Source: CAMTWZ01 sp964412365 (GTDB taxonomy: Bacteria; Bacteroidota; Rhodothermia; Balneolales; HLUCCA01). Taken from it: a DNA stretch of 56,255 bases. Below the pieces are notes generated by a model, which had not been told where the DNA came from, ran no database searches, and worked only from the letters and a program-made list of their open reading frames with translations. Of the stretch, positions 1-6,817 are shown in pieces. Position numbers and translations under genes: made by a program. The stretch spans positions 1 to 56,255 of the forward strand of contig CAYPOI010000007.1 in assembly GCA_964412365.1 (NCBI GenBank), in the 5' to 3' direction. Every line of letters starts with the position of its first letter. Within the stretch, counting starts at the first letter, position 1.

Positions 1-41
1 GTGAGTCCGGCGCCGATTTTCAATTCGGTCGAACGTGCCAT
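1..41 (-). CDS. Possible N-terminus of an Mce/MlaD-type protein (partial, off left edge)
   Basis: On the minus strand an ATG at 41 opens a frame running off the window edge, with visible residues MARSTELKIGAGLT. This resembles the start of MlaD/Mce-family lipid-transport substrate-binding proteins, which begin with a short charged stretch and then a K-[IV]-G-[LA] motif before a membrane helix. Only 13 complete codons are visible, so the call is weak. It would lie 70 bp downstream of the YgjP-like gene on the same strand. Confidence 0.25.
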   Translation of the reverse strand, partial: MARSTELKIGAGL

Positions 42-110
42 TGTGAAACGTCATTTGCTCAGCACCAAGATTATCTGGCGGAATATGCCACCTGCGCAGT
101 TATATACGCT

Positions 111-857
111 TCAGATGGATTGCGACAACGGCAACGGATCCGAAAAGACCAACCGTGTGTTGGATTTGATCCAGCGATTCGCGCCATCCACATCCGGATA
201 ATGGCGCTTCACAAGGTCCCAATAGGCCTTGCTGTGATCGAAATGGACCGTGTGGCACAACTCGTGGACGATCAGATAATCCCAAATCTCGACCGGACAT
301 TTGATCAGCCGCCAATTCAACGAAATGTTCCTGTCCCGAGAGCAAGTACCCCACTTCGTCTTCTGTGAGCGGATGAACACTTTGTTCCATTTGAAGGGAA
401 GGGTTGGGGCTAGCTCATCCATCCGAGCCAACAATTCGATCGTTGCAAGTTCTTTATAGAAAGATGTCAGGATGGAAGTGTCCAAGGTGGCGATGGAGGG
501 ATGCAGAATCAGTGCAAGCAGCTCGGGTGATTCCTCCCAAGTCCACTTGCGTCGACCCGTGGCGCCATGAATCACGTCAATGCGTTTCCATTCGCCACGA
601 AGCAGGATGGAATTGGGTCGGGATGACAATTCCGTGGCCCATTCGCTTTCCTTGCGGACCAGATCCGCATGCGCTTTCCGCACCCAATCTTGCCGTTCTT
701 CCACGAACGCGCGCATATCTCGTTCGGAGCAACGATATGGGGCGGAAACCACGATTTTGTCCAGCTTCACGCGAAGACGCAGATTGCGTTGGCCACGACG
801 TCTGATCCATTCGACCGGAACCGGAAGCACCATCAGTACATCGTGCTTTGAAACCAC
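111..857 (-). CDS. YgjP-like (DUF45) zinc metallopeptidase
   Basis: The 248-residue protein carries the zinc-binding motif HELCH near residue 198, followed by HFDHSKAYW, which supplies the third ligand region. This arrangement is typical of the YgjP/SprT-like M48-related family. The N-terminal half has the family's basic RxRGQRNLRLRV and 'WVRKAHADL' features. No signal peptide is seen, so it is probably cytoplasmic; the family's substrates are unknown. Its start overlaps the end of the upstream hydrolase gene by 25 bp, suggesting translational coupling. Confidence 0.8.
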   Translation of the reverse strand: MVSKHDVLMVLPVPVEWIRRRGQRNLRLRVKLDKIVVSAPYRCSERDMRAFVEERQDWVRKAHADLVRKESEWATELSSRPNSILLRGEWKRIDVIHGATGRRKWTWEESPELLALILHPSIATLDTSILTSFYKELATIELLARMDELAPTLPFKWNKVFIRSQKTKWGTCSRDRNISLNWRLIKCPVEIWDYLIVHELCHTVHFDHSKAYWDLVKRHYPDVDGANRWIKSNTRLVFSDPLPLSQSI

Positions 858-1537
858 TTCACGGTCTGGTCCAGAACATCCGAAAAGGCTTTCGGAAGGT
901 CGTCGTGCAAGTAGGGTTGGGTTCCACCGAACGTATGATCGGCTTTATCGATGAGGATGCGGTCTTTTTCGCGGCTCACGCAGGCTTGATACAATTTGTC
1001 GGAATCGCGGTAGGAGTTCACCTCGTCGGCCATGCCGTGGATGAAGCAGCAAGGAATGTAAAGCTTAGTGACGCATGTCATGGCCGAGACATCCTCCCCA
1101 TCCACACCAGGGATTTCGGCAATGGCCGACCACGTGACCACGCTCATGATGTCATCTCGTTCGGCTGCCGCCACCAAGGCGGTATTTGCGCCATGCGAAT
1201 GCCCGATCACCCCGACCGGATACATGCTGAACAATCCGGCCGCCACACCGAATTCGTTTTTCCGGATGGCATCGAGCATCACTCCCAGATCGTCAAGTTC
1301 TTGTTGGATGGTGAGTTGCGCGTGATTGTAGGCGATCACCGCGTAACCGCGCTCCGCCAGTTCGATGAAGGCATCGGGGAAGATGCCCCAATCCTTCACA
1401 TGATCACGTCCATGCAGGAAGACGATCGTCGGCAACATGCCATGTTCGTTGAACGGCACATACAGGTCATATGCGATCGGGACGCCGTTTTGGGACGTCA
1501 GATTTCCTGAGTGCTTTTTTACCGGGACGATTGGCAT
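833..1537 (-). CDS. Alpha/beta hydrolase (dienelactone hydrolase-like)
   Basis: The frame reads an alpha/beta hydrolase: an oxyanion-side FLHGRDH motif, a nucleophile elbow GHSHG, a late FIHGMADE segment carrying the likely acid, and a C-terminal ADHTFGG histidine. The open frame extends to 1654, but those extra codons lie inside the pseudouridine synthase gene and look non-native. I chose the ATG at 1537 (MPIVPVKKHSG), giving 234 residues. It still overlaps the upstream gene by 71 bp. No signal peptide is seen; the substrate cannot be deduced. Confidence 0.7.
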   Translation of the reverse strand: MPIVPVKKHSGNLTSQNGVPIAYDLYVPFNEHGMLPTIVFLHGRDHVKDWGIFPDAFIELAERGYAVIAYNHAQLTIQQELDDLGVMLDAIRKNEFGVAAGLFSMYPVGVIGHSHGANTALVAAAERDDIMSVVTWSAIAEIPGVDGEDVSAMTCVTKLYIPCCFIHGMADEVNSYRDSDKLYQACVSREKDRILIDKADHTFGGTQPYLHDDLPKAFSDVLDQTVKWFQSTMY

Positions 1538-2267
1538 CGGCTTTTTTGGGTTCGTTCTGAAACAATTTAACCAAAGTGCGCAGTTGATTGACCTCTTTTT
1601 CGGACAATTTGCGCCATCTGCCGGGACGAACACCTCGAACGGTGAGTCCGGCATAATCAGAACGGTGCAAATGGCTCACATCGTGCCCAATGGCTTCCAT
1701 CATGCGGCGAACTTGCCGGTTGCGACCTTCATGGATGGATAAACGGATCTGGTTGGCCACTCCGTTGATGCGTTCGATGAAGTAGGCCGCGGCGGGACCA
1801 TCCTCCAATGTCACTCCCTGACGCAATTGGGACAGGTTTTCTTCGGTGATGTCGCGTTTCGTTTCGACATCGTATCGTTTGCGGACTTCATAACTGGGAT
1901 GCATCAATCGATGGGCCAGGTCGCCGTCGTTGGTCATGAGAAGCACGCCGGTGGTGTTGCGATCGAGTCGGCCGACCGGGTACAATCGCACTTTCTCCAC
2001 ATCCTCCACGAGATCCATCACGGTCTTGCGGCCACGATCGTCGTCGGTGGTGGTGATGGTGTCTTTGGGTTTGTGAAGCAGGATGTACTGGAATCCTTCG
2101 GGATTGATGGCGGCGCCACGCACATCCACCTTGTCGTTTTTCTGAACGATGGTACCCAATTCGGTCACCACTTTGCCGTTGATGCGAACCACACCCGAAG
2201 AGATGAGGGCATCGGCTTCACGGCGGGAGCAGATTCCGGAGTTGGAGATATATCGGTTCAGGCGCAT
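1467..2267 (-). CDS. rluB: RsuA/RluB-family rRNA pseudouridine synthase
   Basis: The 266-residue protein begins with an S4 RNA-binding domain (MRLNRYISNSGICSRREAD, residues 1-60). The RsuA/RluB/E/F catalytic domain follows, with the signature GRLDRNTTG whose Asp is catalytic, and the later EGRNRQVRRM block. It isomerises a specific uridine in rRNA; RluB (23S position 2605 in E. coli numbering) is the most common match for single Bacteroidota homologues, but the exact target is inferred. The last 35 residues are a basic tail rich in Lys and Arg, probably an extra RNA contact. It heads the minus-strand gene set. Confidence 0.85.
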   Translation of the reverse strand: MRLNRYISNSGICSRREADALISSGVVRINGKVVTELGTIVQKNDKVDVRGAAINPEGFQYILLHKPKDTITTTDDDRGRKTVMDLVEDVEKVRLYPVGRLDRNTTGVLLMTNDGDLAHRLMHPSYEVRKRYDVETKRDITEENLSQLRQGVTLEDGPAAAYFIERINGVANQIRLSIHEGRNRQVRRMMEAIGHDVSHLHRSDYAGLTVRGVRPGRWRKLSEKEVNQLRTLVKLFQNEPKKADANRPGKKALRKSDVPKRRPDRI

Positions 2268-2426
2268 TCGATTGTTGGTTGTTCGTTGTTTGTTGTTCGT
2301 TGTGGGGATGCGAAGCGCGATGCGCGACGTGCGAGGTAAAGATACCTCTAATTAAATTGGGGCATTCAGGCTTTCACGCTTTCACATTTCCACATTTCCC
2401 CACTTCCACATCTTCACGTTTCACCG
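2268..2426. other. Low-complexity intergenic stretch upstream of the tRNA-Leu locus
   Basis: No gene is supported here. It begins with GTTGTT/GTTCGTT-type simple repeats (about 2274-2303), presumably the leader of the minus-strand pseudouridine synthase gene. About 2370-2425 holds a pyrimidine-rich run of near-repeats of TTCACATTTCCAC. The short frames across it have no recognisable content. Confidence 0.5.
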
Positions 2427-2434
2427 TATCTTTG
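2427..2434 (+). promoter_or_regulatory. TAnnTTTG-type -7 box in front of the broken tRNA copy
   Basis: TATCTTTG matches the Bacteroidota -7 consensus TAnnTTTG. It lies about 9 bp before the 5' end of the first tRNA-Leu fragment at 2444, the right distance for a tRNA promoter. The intact tRNA at 2608 has only a weaker TATTATTC-like box ahead of it. No good -33 TTTG was found, so support is partial. Confidence 0.35.
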
Positions 2435-2443
2435 TGTCCCTTA

Positions 2444-2489
2444 GCGCTGGTGGTGAAACCTGCCTGCCGGCAGGCAGGTTGGTAGACAC
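2444..2489 (+). pseudogene. tRNA-Leu 5' fragment, interrupted by a palindrome (copy A)
   Basis: Bases 2444-2458 and 2479-2489 together match the first 26 bases of the intact tRNA-Leu at 2608, with one mismatch. The 20-bp palindrome sits between them in the D-loop with no duplicated target bases. The anticodon arm and everything 3' are absent, so it cannot yield a tRNA. It sits immediately behind the best promoter box of the locus, so it may be the remnant of the original gene's 5' end. Confidence 0.8.
2459..2478. repeat. 20-bp perfect palindrome, copy 1
   Basis: CCTGCCTGCCGGCAGGCAGG is its own reverse complement. It is inserted in the D-loop of tRNA fragment A, between GAAA and TTGG of the native tRNA sequence. 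Confidence 0.95.
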
Positions 2490-2525
2490 TCTCGGTTAGT
2501 TCTTTCTCTTTATTATTCTTTCTTT

Positions 2526-2571
2526 GCCCTGGTGGTGAAACCTGCCTGCCGGCAGGCAGGTTGGTAGACAC
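2526..2571 (+). pseudogene. tRNA-Leu 5' fragment, interrupted by a palindrome (copy B)
   Basis: Bases 2526-2540 plus 2561-2571 match the first 26 bases of the intact tRNA exactly, split at the same D-loop point as copy A by the same palindrome. It lies in the second 82-bp repeat, 36 bp ahead of the intact tRNA. No anticodon arm follows, so it is non-functional as a tRNA. Confidence 0.8.
2541..2560. repeat. 20-bp perfect palindrome, copy 2
   Basis: Identical to the copy at 2459 and in the identical position within tRNA fragment B, as expected if the 82-bp unit was duplicated after insertion. Confidence 0.95.
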
Positions 2572-2607
2572 TCTCGGTTAGTTCTTTCTCTTTATTATTC
2601 TTTCTTT

Positions 2608-2691
2608 GCCCTGGTGGTGAAATTGGTAGACACGCCATCTTGAGGGGGTGGTGCTGGAAACGGCATGCTGGTTCAAGTCCAGTCCAGGGCA
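2608..2691 (+). tRNA. tRNA-Leu(GAG)
   Basis: The acceptor stem GCCCTGG pairs with CCAGGGC (2684-2690), and the discriminator is A at 2691. The anticodon stem CCATC/GGTGG closes the loop TTGAGGG, giving anticodon GAG, which reads CUC/CUU leucine codons. A long variable arm (GTGCTGGAAACGGCATG region) fits a class II tRNA, and GGTTCAAGTCC is the T-arm. CCA is not encoded. It is the only complete tRNA copy in a locus with three broken copies. Confidence 0.95.
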
Positions 2692-2694
2692 CTG

Positions 2695-2731
2695 AGAGGC
2701 CTGCGTATCGTACGATGCGCAGGCCTCTTTT
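2695..2731 (+). terminator. Rho-independent terminator of tRNA-Leu
   Basis: The hairpin has stem AGAGGCCTGCG pairing with CGCAGGCCTCT and an inner ATCG/CGAT continuation. It is followed by TTTT, 3 bp after the tRNA end. An identical copy follows the broken 3' tRNA fragment at 3045. Confidence 0.85.
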
Positions 2732-2751
2732 CATTTAAAGCATCCTATATC

Positions 2752-2988
2752 ATGTTCTGGGTCTACGTAATCAGATCTGTCACACGCAATTATCTATATG
2801 TCGGTCTAACCGAAAATCTAGAAAGGCGCCTAGATCAACATAATTCAGGGCAAAATAAAACGACCCGCGCTTATGCGCCTTTTTTGCTATTTCATTCAGA
2901 GTCCTTCGCAACAAGATCCGAGGCCAGAGTACGTGAGATTTATCTCAAGTCAGGGGTAGGTAAGGAATTTCTTAAATCAATGTATTAA
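2752..2988 (+). CDS. Small GIY-YIG nuclease
   Basis: The 78-residue protein has the GIY-YIG core: WVYVIRS, then YLYVGLTENLERRLDQHNSG with the catalytic Arg and the following helix, then a conserved Glu in the SEARVREIYLKSG segment and terminal GKEFL. This is the compact UPF0213/UvrC-N-like type often found singly in Bacteroidota. I chose the ATG at 2752; an in-frame start at 2665 would fall inside the tRNA. The gene is enclosed by two copies of the tRNA 3' end plus terminator, suggesting it belongs to a mobile insertion that targets this tRNA. Function as a homing-type nuclease is inferred from position. Confidence 0.8.
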   Translation: MFWVYVIRSVTRNYLYVGLTENLERRLDQHNSGQNKTTRAYAPFLLFHSESFATRSEARVREIYLKSGVGKEFLKSMY

Positions 2989-2993
2989 TGTGA

Positions 2994-3041
2994 CATGCTG
3001 GTTCAAGCCTGCCTGCCGGCAGGCAGGTCCAGTCCAGGGCA
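2994..3041 (+). pseudogene. tRNA-Leu 3' fragment, interrupted by a palindrome (copy C)
   Basis: Bases 2994-3007 and 3028-3041 match the 3' end of the intact tRNA (from 2664 to 2691). They are split in the T-loop between TTCAAG and TCC by the same 20-bp palindrome, again with no target duplication. The tRNA's terminator hairpin follows. This could be the 3' half of the original gene or an att-like duplicate. Confidence 0.8.
3008..3027. repeat. 20-bp perfect palindrome, copy 3
   Basis: Same sequence as at 2459 and 2541, but in the T-loop region of a 3' tRNA fragment rather than the D-loop of a 5' fragment. This shows at least two independent insertion events in this locus. Confidence 0.95.
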
Positions 3042-3044
3042 CTG

Positions 3045-3081
3045 AGAGGCCTGCGTATCGTACGATGCGCAGGCCTCTTTT
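3045..3081 (+). terminator. Second copy of the tRNA-Leu terminator
   Basis: The hairpin is identical to 2695-2731, followed by TTTT. It lies 9 bp from the stop of the minus-strand gene at 3091; the hairpin is symmetrical but lacks a T-run for that strand. Confidence 0.8.
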
Positions 3082-3090
3082 CGTTTTCCC

Positions 3091-5967
3091 CTACTTCACC
3101 ACCGTCATCTTCCGCTGAATCATCTCCCCTCCGGCTTCCAGGCGATACAGATAGATCCCGGATGGCAAGGTCGATGCGTCGAACGTCACCTGATGGTGAC
3201 CCACTGGCATCACCCCATCCACCAGTACCGCGACTTCACGACCTAAAATGTCATATACGGTAAGCCGAGTTCTTCCGATTTCCGATTTCCGATATCGGAT
3301 CTCCGTCTTCGGATTAAACGGATTTGGGTAGTTCTGATCCAGCTCGATCTTCCGAACCTGCTCATCCGCTTCGATTCCAGTGGTTTCGATTTTATGGATG
3401 AACGCGCCAGAGATCGCATCGACCAAGAAGATGGCTTCTCTCTCCCAAGTGATCTCGTTCCAATCACTCCAAATTTCCGCATTGTACTGGATCTCCCAGA
3501 ACGGTGGCGATTGGTTATCCATGATCTCGGAATGACGGAAGTAGAAATTGCTGAGATCAAATCGGACTTGCCTCCAAGCCACATCGGGTGTCGACTGGAT
3601 CAAGTCGGCCAATCCATTGCTCATCGCGGTGCTCATGGCTTGAACACTACCGATGAAGGTGGTTGGAAGTGACTTTACCAACTCTTTGGGTATGCGCTCT
3701 TCTTCCGGGACGCTGCTTATGTGGAACCGATCGACCATCTGGATCCCTTCCGAATCCGCTTGCATCATTTGGATGGTGTCTGTTGACGATTCGTAGAAAA
3801 TGAACGACCATTCAAAGCTGGTTCCGGTCGGCATCGTGGTATTTGTCAACTCTTCCCTACCGAATGCGATGATCAGATCGGCGCCAGTTTCCTGAGCGGC
3901 CACATATTGTTTCACCTTGTCGAAGACGTCCAGCACATCGGTTCGTTGATGATCGGGTCCGTTGTACACAAACCGCAAGGAAATATTGTACTCGGTGAGG
4001 GATTGGTCGGAAATGGTGACGCTTTTCGGGTTGTCTTGCTCATCAGGCGAATACCCGTATGCGAGCAATTGCCCAAATTCCGCTCCGTTTGTGAAGACAA
4101 ACACGGCCGGATAATAGGTTCCTGGCCGCACATTCGCCATGCTGTAATCCCAGGTTCCAGTCAAGTTGGCACCAGCATTCCGGACATCAGGCGGTGGGCC
4201 GTTCATCCCGTTCGTGAAGTAATCCGGTGAATCCAGTAGCACCACAACGGCCATGGCATGGTTCGGCTGCGGAATGAAATCGCCTGGAGGCCAAAACAGC
4301 GATCCAGCCAGCACCAACGGCGATGTCGCTGCCTGGGTGGTGTAATTCACCACGGCAGCGGTTTGCAATCCGTTCCCATTTGTACTGCGCACGTTCTGGA
4401 AGGTCCACACATAATCCGTTTCGGCGGTGTGGGTCACATCCATGAATACGGTGTGGTAATCGTCGGAATAACGGATGTTTTGGATGGCCAGATTCGTCGG
4501 GAAGACCGACCACGTCACCATCCGCGATTCCATACTCAAGGTTCCTACCTGAATCGGTTCGTTGAAGGTGAACGAGACCGTCGTTTGCAACGGCACGCTT
4601 GCCGTCATTGGACTCGGAGTGGCCGACATCAATTCAAGCGGAATCTGATACCAAGAACCTTCGAGCTCTTTCATACCCATGAACGTACCCGTGACCGCAT
4701 CCACCAAATAGACCAACTCCAAACGTCCGTTCATCCATTGCACATTGTATCGAATGGTCCAGAATGGATTCGACTGAATGGTGGCCAAGTCAGGATAATC
4801 AAAGTAGAAATGGGACAGCATCATGTGCACATCCTGCCATTGCGCTCGAGAGGCGTCGATGTCAATCTGTGCCCCGAGCCCGTTCTGCAAAGCCACACTA
4901 TACGCCGCACGGCTGGATAGAAAGGTATCGGGGATGGATTTGATCGTGCTGAGGTCCACCGGCGGACGATCGTCATCTGGCAGACTCATTAAATGTCTCG
5001 ACTCCATACCCAAGATTCGAACACCATCCGACCAAACGAAGGTGAGCATGGAATCGAGGTCGTTGAAATAATACACCGCCCACACGTCCGCATCCCCATT
5101 GGTTGGAAAGCTAGGACTATCGCCTTCCATCACAATCGGTTCAGCGAGCGGATGGTCGACAGACATCATCGCATCGATCACGCCGAAGGCTTGGAAGGCA
5201 TCAACCGGTTCGCTCGGCCCGGAGCTCTGCTCGCGCATGGTGAGGTTGAGTCCGGTGATGGATGTATCCGTCACTTGGATCATCTGCGGTTCTCCCATGG
5301 CATCGGTATGCATTCCAATGCGAACGGGCTCCATCTCGTCTACCAGTGTGGAAAACATCATGGCCAGCACATAATACTGTCCTGGTTTCACACCCGGCAC
5401 GGAGTATTCGCCTGTGATGACATTCGGAACCCCTGCGTACTTCATCGCGTCTTGCGGACCATCACTGTTCTCATCGTTCATGAAGCTGAGATCCGACAGG
5501 AGCATGATCACTGTGCTGGAGAAATTCATTTCCGAAGGCGCATCCTCCAAGAGCAACTGTCCATTCACCGAAAACGCCGACATGGTGGTGGAGGTGGAAT
5601 ACGACACGATGTTGAAGTCGGACATCACTTCGCCGGTGGCGGCTTGAAGTCCGAAAAAGATCCATGTGTAATCCACGTCCGGTTGATGGATCACTGTAAA
5701 TGAAACACGTTTGGAATCAGGGGCGACCACCATGTTTTGGATGGAAATCCGGTCATATGGGATGACAATGAATCGATCACCGATCGAATCGAGAACAATC
5801 GTTCCCGGCTGAAGAGCCTTATCGAAGGTGAAGGTCACGGTGGTGTTCAGCGGTACGTTTGCGCTGAAGGTGGACGGGCTGCTACCGATCAGGTGAAAGC
5901 TTTGCGCGGTCAGAAGAAACGGAGCCAGCATCCCAACGACGATGAGTGGGAGACGCAGCGGTTTCAT
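3091..5967 (-). CDS. Secreted protein with duplicated Ig-like/PepSY-like modules and a type IX sorting tail
   Basis: The 958-residue protein starts at ATG 5967 with a signal peptide (MKPLRLPLIVVGMLAPFLLT, then AQS). The frame extends 19 codons further upstream but those lack signal-peptide character. Two similar modules of roughly 420 residues each begin with a bacterial Ig-like strand set (NTTVTFTFDKALQPG and QTTVSFTFNEPIQVG). Each ends in a PepSY-like strand (LVYLVDAVTGTFMG, AIFLVDAISGAFIH). The C-terminus is a NYPNPFNP sorting domain of about 80 residues, marking it for type IX secretion and surface attachment. The function is unknown. It appears monocistronic. Confidence 0.75.
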   Translation of the reverse strand: MKPLRLPLIVVGMLAPFLLTAQSFHLIGSSPSTFSANVPLNTTVTFTFDKALQPGTIVLDSIGDRFIVIPYDRISIQNMVVAPDSKRVSFTVIHQPDVDYTWIFFGLQAATGEVMSDFNIVSYSTSTTMSAFSVNGQLLLEDAPSEMNFSSTVIMLLSDLSFMNDENSDGPQDAMKYAGVPNVITGEYSVPGVKPGQYYVLAMMFSTLVDEMEPVRIGMHTDAMGEPQMIQVTDTSITGLNLTMREQSSGPSEPVDAFQAFGVIDAMMSVDHPLAEPIVMEGDSPSFPTNGDADVWAVYYFNDLDSMLTFVWSDGVRILGMESRHLMSLPDDDRPPVDLSTIKSIPDTFLSSRAAYSVALQNGLGAQIDIDASRAQWQDVHMMLSHFYFDYPDLATIQSNPFWTIRYNVQWMNGRLELVYLVDAVTGTFMGMKELEGSWYQIPLELMSATPSPMTASVPLQTTVSFTFNEPIQVGTLSMESRMVTWSVFPTNLAIQNIRYSDDYHTVFMDVTHTAETDYVWTFQNVRSTNGNGLQTAAVVNYTTQAATSPLVLAGSLFWPPGDFIPQPNHAMAVVVLLDSPDYFTNGMNGPPPDVRNAGANLTGTWDYSMANVRPGTYYPAVFVFTNGAEFGQLLAYGYSPDEQDNPKSVTISDQSLTEYNISLRFVYNGPDHQRTDVLDVFDKVKQYVAAQETGADLIIAFGREELTNTTMPTGTSFEWSFIFYESSTDTIQMMQADSEGIQMVDRFHISSVPEEERIPKELVKSLPTTFIGSVQAMSTAMSNGLADLIQSTPDVAWRQVRFDLSNFYFRHSEIMDNQSPPFWEIQYNAEIWSDWNEITWEREAIFLVDAISGAFIHKIETTGIEADEQVRKIELDQNYPNPFNPKTEIRYRKSEIGRTRLTVYDILGREVAVLVDGVMPVGHHQVTFDASTLPSGIYLYRLEAGGEMIQRKMTVVK

Positions 5968-6142
5968 AGCTGTGATGTTTAGGTGAATCGCATTCAAAGA
6001 ACCAATCACGTGAAACGTACTCACGGTGCCGACGGAAGTCCATCGAATTCATCCGGATATCATTTTTTGTAAAGAAATAAGCACGAAATGAGTGCCCATG
6101 CATCGGAACGATAGGCGATAGCGGGTGGTTGATGTCCCAACT

Positions 6143-6775
6143 ATGAAAACTCGCCTCGTCTATTTGTTCGATCCGTTATGCGGTTGGTGCTTCGGCTTCA
6201 GTCCGGTCATCCGCAAGTTGGAATCGGCTTGGGCAGACCGCATCGAGTTCGATGTGATTTCAGGTGGGATGATCTTGGGCGACCGCGTCGGTCCCGTCCG
6301 TAATTTCGCCCACATCATCCGTTCGAGCAGATCTAGGCTCGAAGAAACCACAGGTGTGACATTCGGGGATGCGTTTCTGAACGGCATCCTCGAGGAAGGA
6401 TCCACCACATTCAGCTCATTGAAACCATCCATCGCCTTGTGCGTGGCCAAAGACATGGCCCCAGAACGAGGGATCGAGTTCGCATCCGCACTGCAAACTG
6501 CCATTTATGTAGATGGAATGAAGCCAGACGAAACCGATTCTTACCGCGGATGGGCTACCTCTCTCGGCCTCGATGCCGATGACTTCATCAAACGGATGGC
6601 TTTCCCTCACTTTGAAATGGTCGCAAACAAGGGGTTCGCTCAATCATCGTCATGGGGAATCCAAGGGTTCCCGTCGGTGGTTCTGTTTCATGACGGAAAA
6701 GGTTACCTGATCGCGAGAGGATATATGCCGTATGAGGCATTGGATCAGACCTTAAAAAAGATTTTAAGCGCATAA
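6143..6775 (+). CDS. DsbA-family thiol oxidoreductase-like protein (FrnE-like)
   Basis: The 210-residue protein has an immediate thioredoxin-type CGWC motif (FDPLCGWCFGFSP, near residue 12). A helical insertion follows and then the cis-Pro loop GIQGFPSVVLF. No signal peptide is present, so a cytoplasmic DsbA/2-hydroxychromene isomerase-like enzyme of the FrnE type fits best. I chose the ATG at 6143; a GTG at 6125 in frame would add six residues. It is a stand-alone plus-strand gene; substrates are not deducible. Confidence 0.8.
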   Translation: MKTRLVYLFDPLCGWCFGFSPVIRKLESAWADRIEFDVISGGMILGDRVGPVRNFAHIIRSSRSRLEETTGVTFGDAFLNGILEEGSTTFSSLKPSIALCVAKDMAPERGIEFASALQTAIYVDGMKPDETDSYRGWATSLGLDADDFIKRMAFPHFEMVANKGFAQSSSWGIQGFPSVVLFHDGKGYLIARGYMPYEALDQTLKKILSA

Positions 6776-6785
6776 TGTTATATTG

Positions 6786-6804
6786 GAATTTGCACGTCAA
6801 ATTC
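6786..6804. promoter_or_regulatory. Perfect inverted repeat upstream of the glycosidase-like gene
   Basis: GAATTTG-CACGT-CAAATTC is a 7-bp perfect inverted repeat with a 5-bp spacer, 14 bp before the GTG start at 6818. It differs from the LacI-type operator at 26663. It could be an operator or a short RNA hairpin in the leader; no T-run follows to make it a terminator. Confidence 0.35.
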
Positions 6805-6817
6805 TAATCAACATCTT

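Larger units (their letters stand above)
2444..2607 (+). repeat. Two tandem 82-bp repeats containing tRNA-Leu 5' ends
   Basis: Unit 1 is 2444-2525 and unit 2 is 2526-2607. Each holds 15 bp of tRNA 5' end, a 20-bp palindrome, 11 bp more of the tRNA D-arm, and a 36-bp pyrimidine-rich leader. I see one difference, at the third base of the tRNA part. The intact tRNA starts directly after unit 2, so the 36-bp leader also precedes it. Confidence 0.9.
2444..3081 (+). mobile_element. Putative tRNA-targeting GIY-YIG insertion with a restored tRNA
   Basis: The order is promoter box, 5' tRNA fragments A and B, intact tRNA-Leu, terminator, GIY-YIG gene, 3' tRNA fragment C, second terminator. The outermost fragments A and C look like the two halves of one tRNA gene split apart, while the interior supplies an intact tRNA, its terminator and a nuclease. 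I infer a small mobile unit that inserts into the tRNA gene and regenerates it. Boundaries are approximate and no transposase is present. Confidence 0.45.

Noticed and set aside
1..201. Plus-strand frame of 66 residues at the left edge
   Set aside because: It overlaps the end of the YgjP-like gene by 91 bp and shows no family features; a minus-strand start at 41 looks more natural.
1538..1654. Extended N-terminus of the alpha/beta hydrolase
   Set aside because: The extra 39 codons lie within the pseudouridine synthase coding region and do not resemble hydrolase or signal sequence.
2444..2607. Tandem repeats considered as a CRISPR array
   Set aside because: Only two units, each mostly identical across the whole 82 bp with no variable spacers; they are tRNA-derived duplicates.
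2374..2734. Minus-strand frames with repeated PAGRQAG/ACRQAG strings
   Set aside because: They are translations of the 20-bp palindrome and tRNA-derived DNA and have no protein features.
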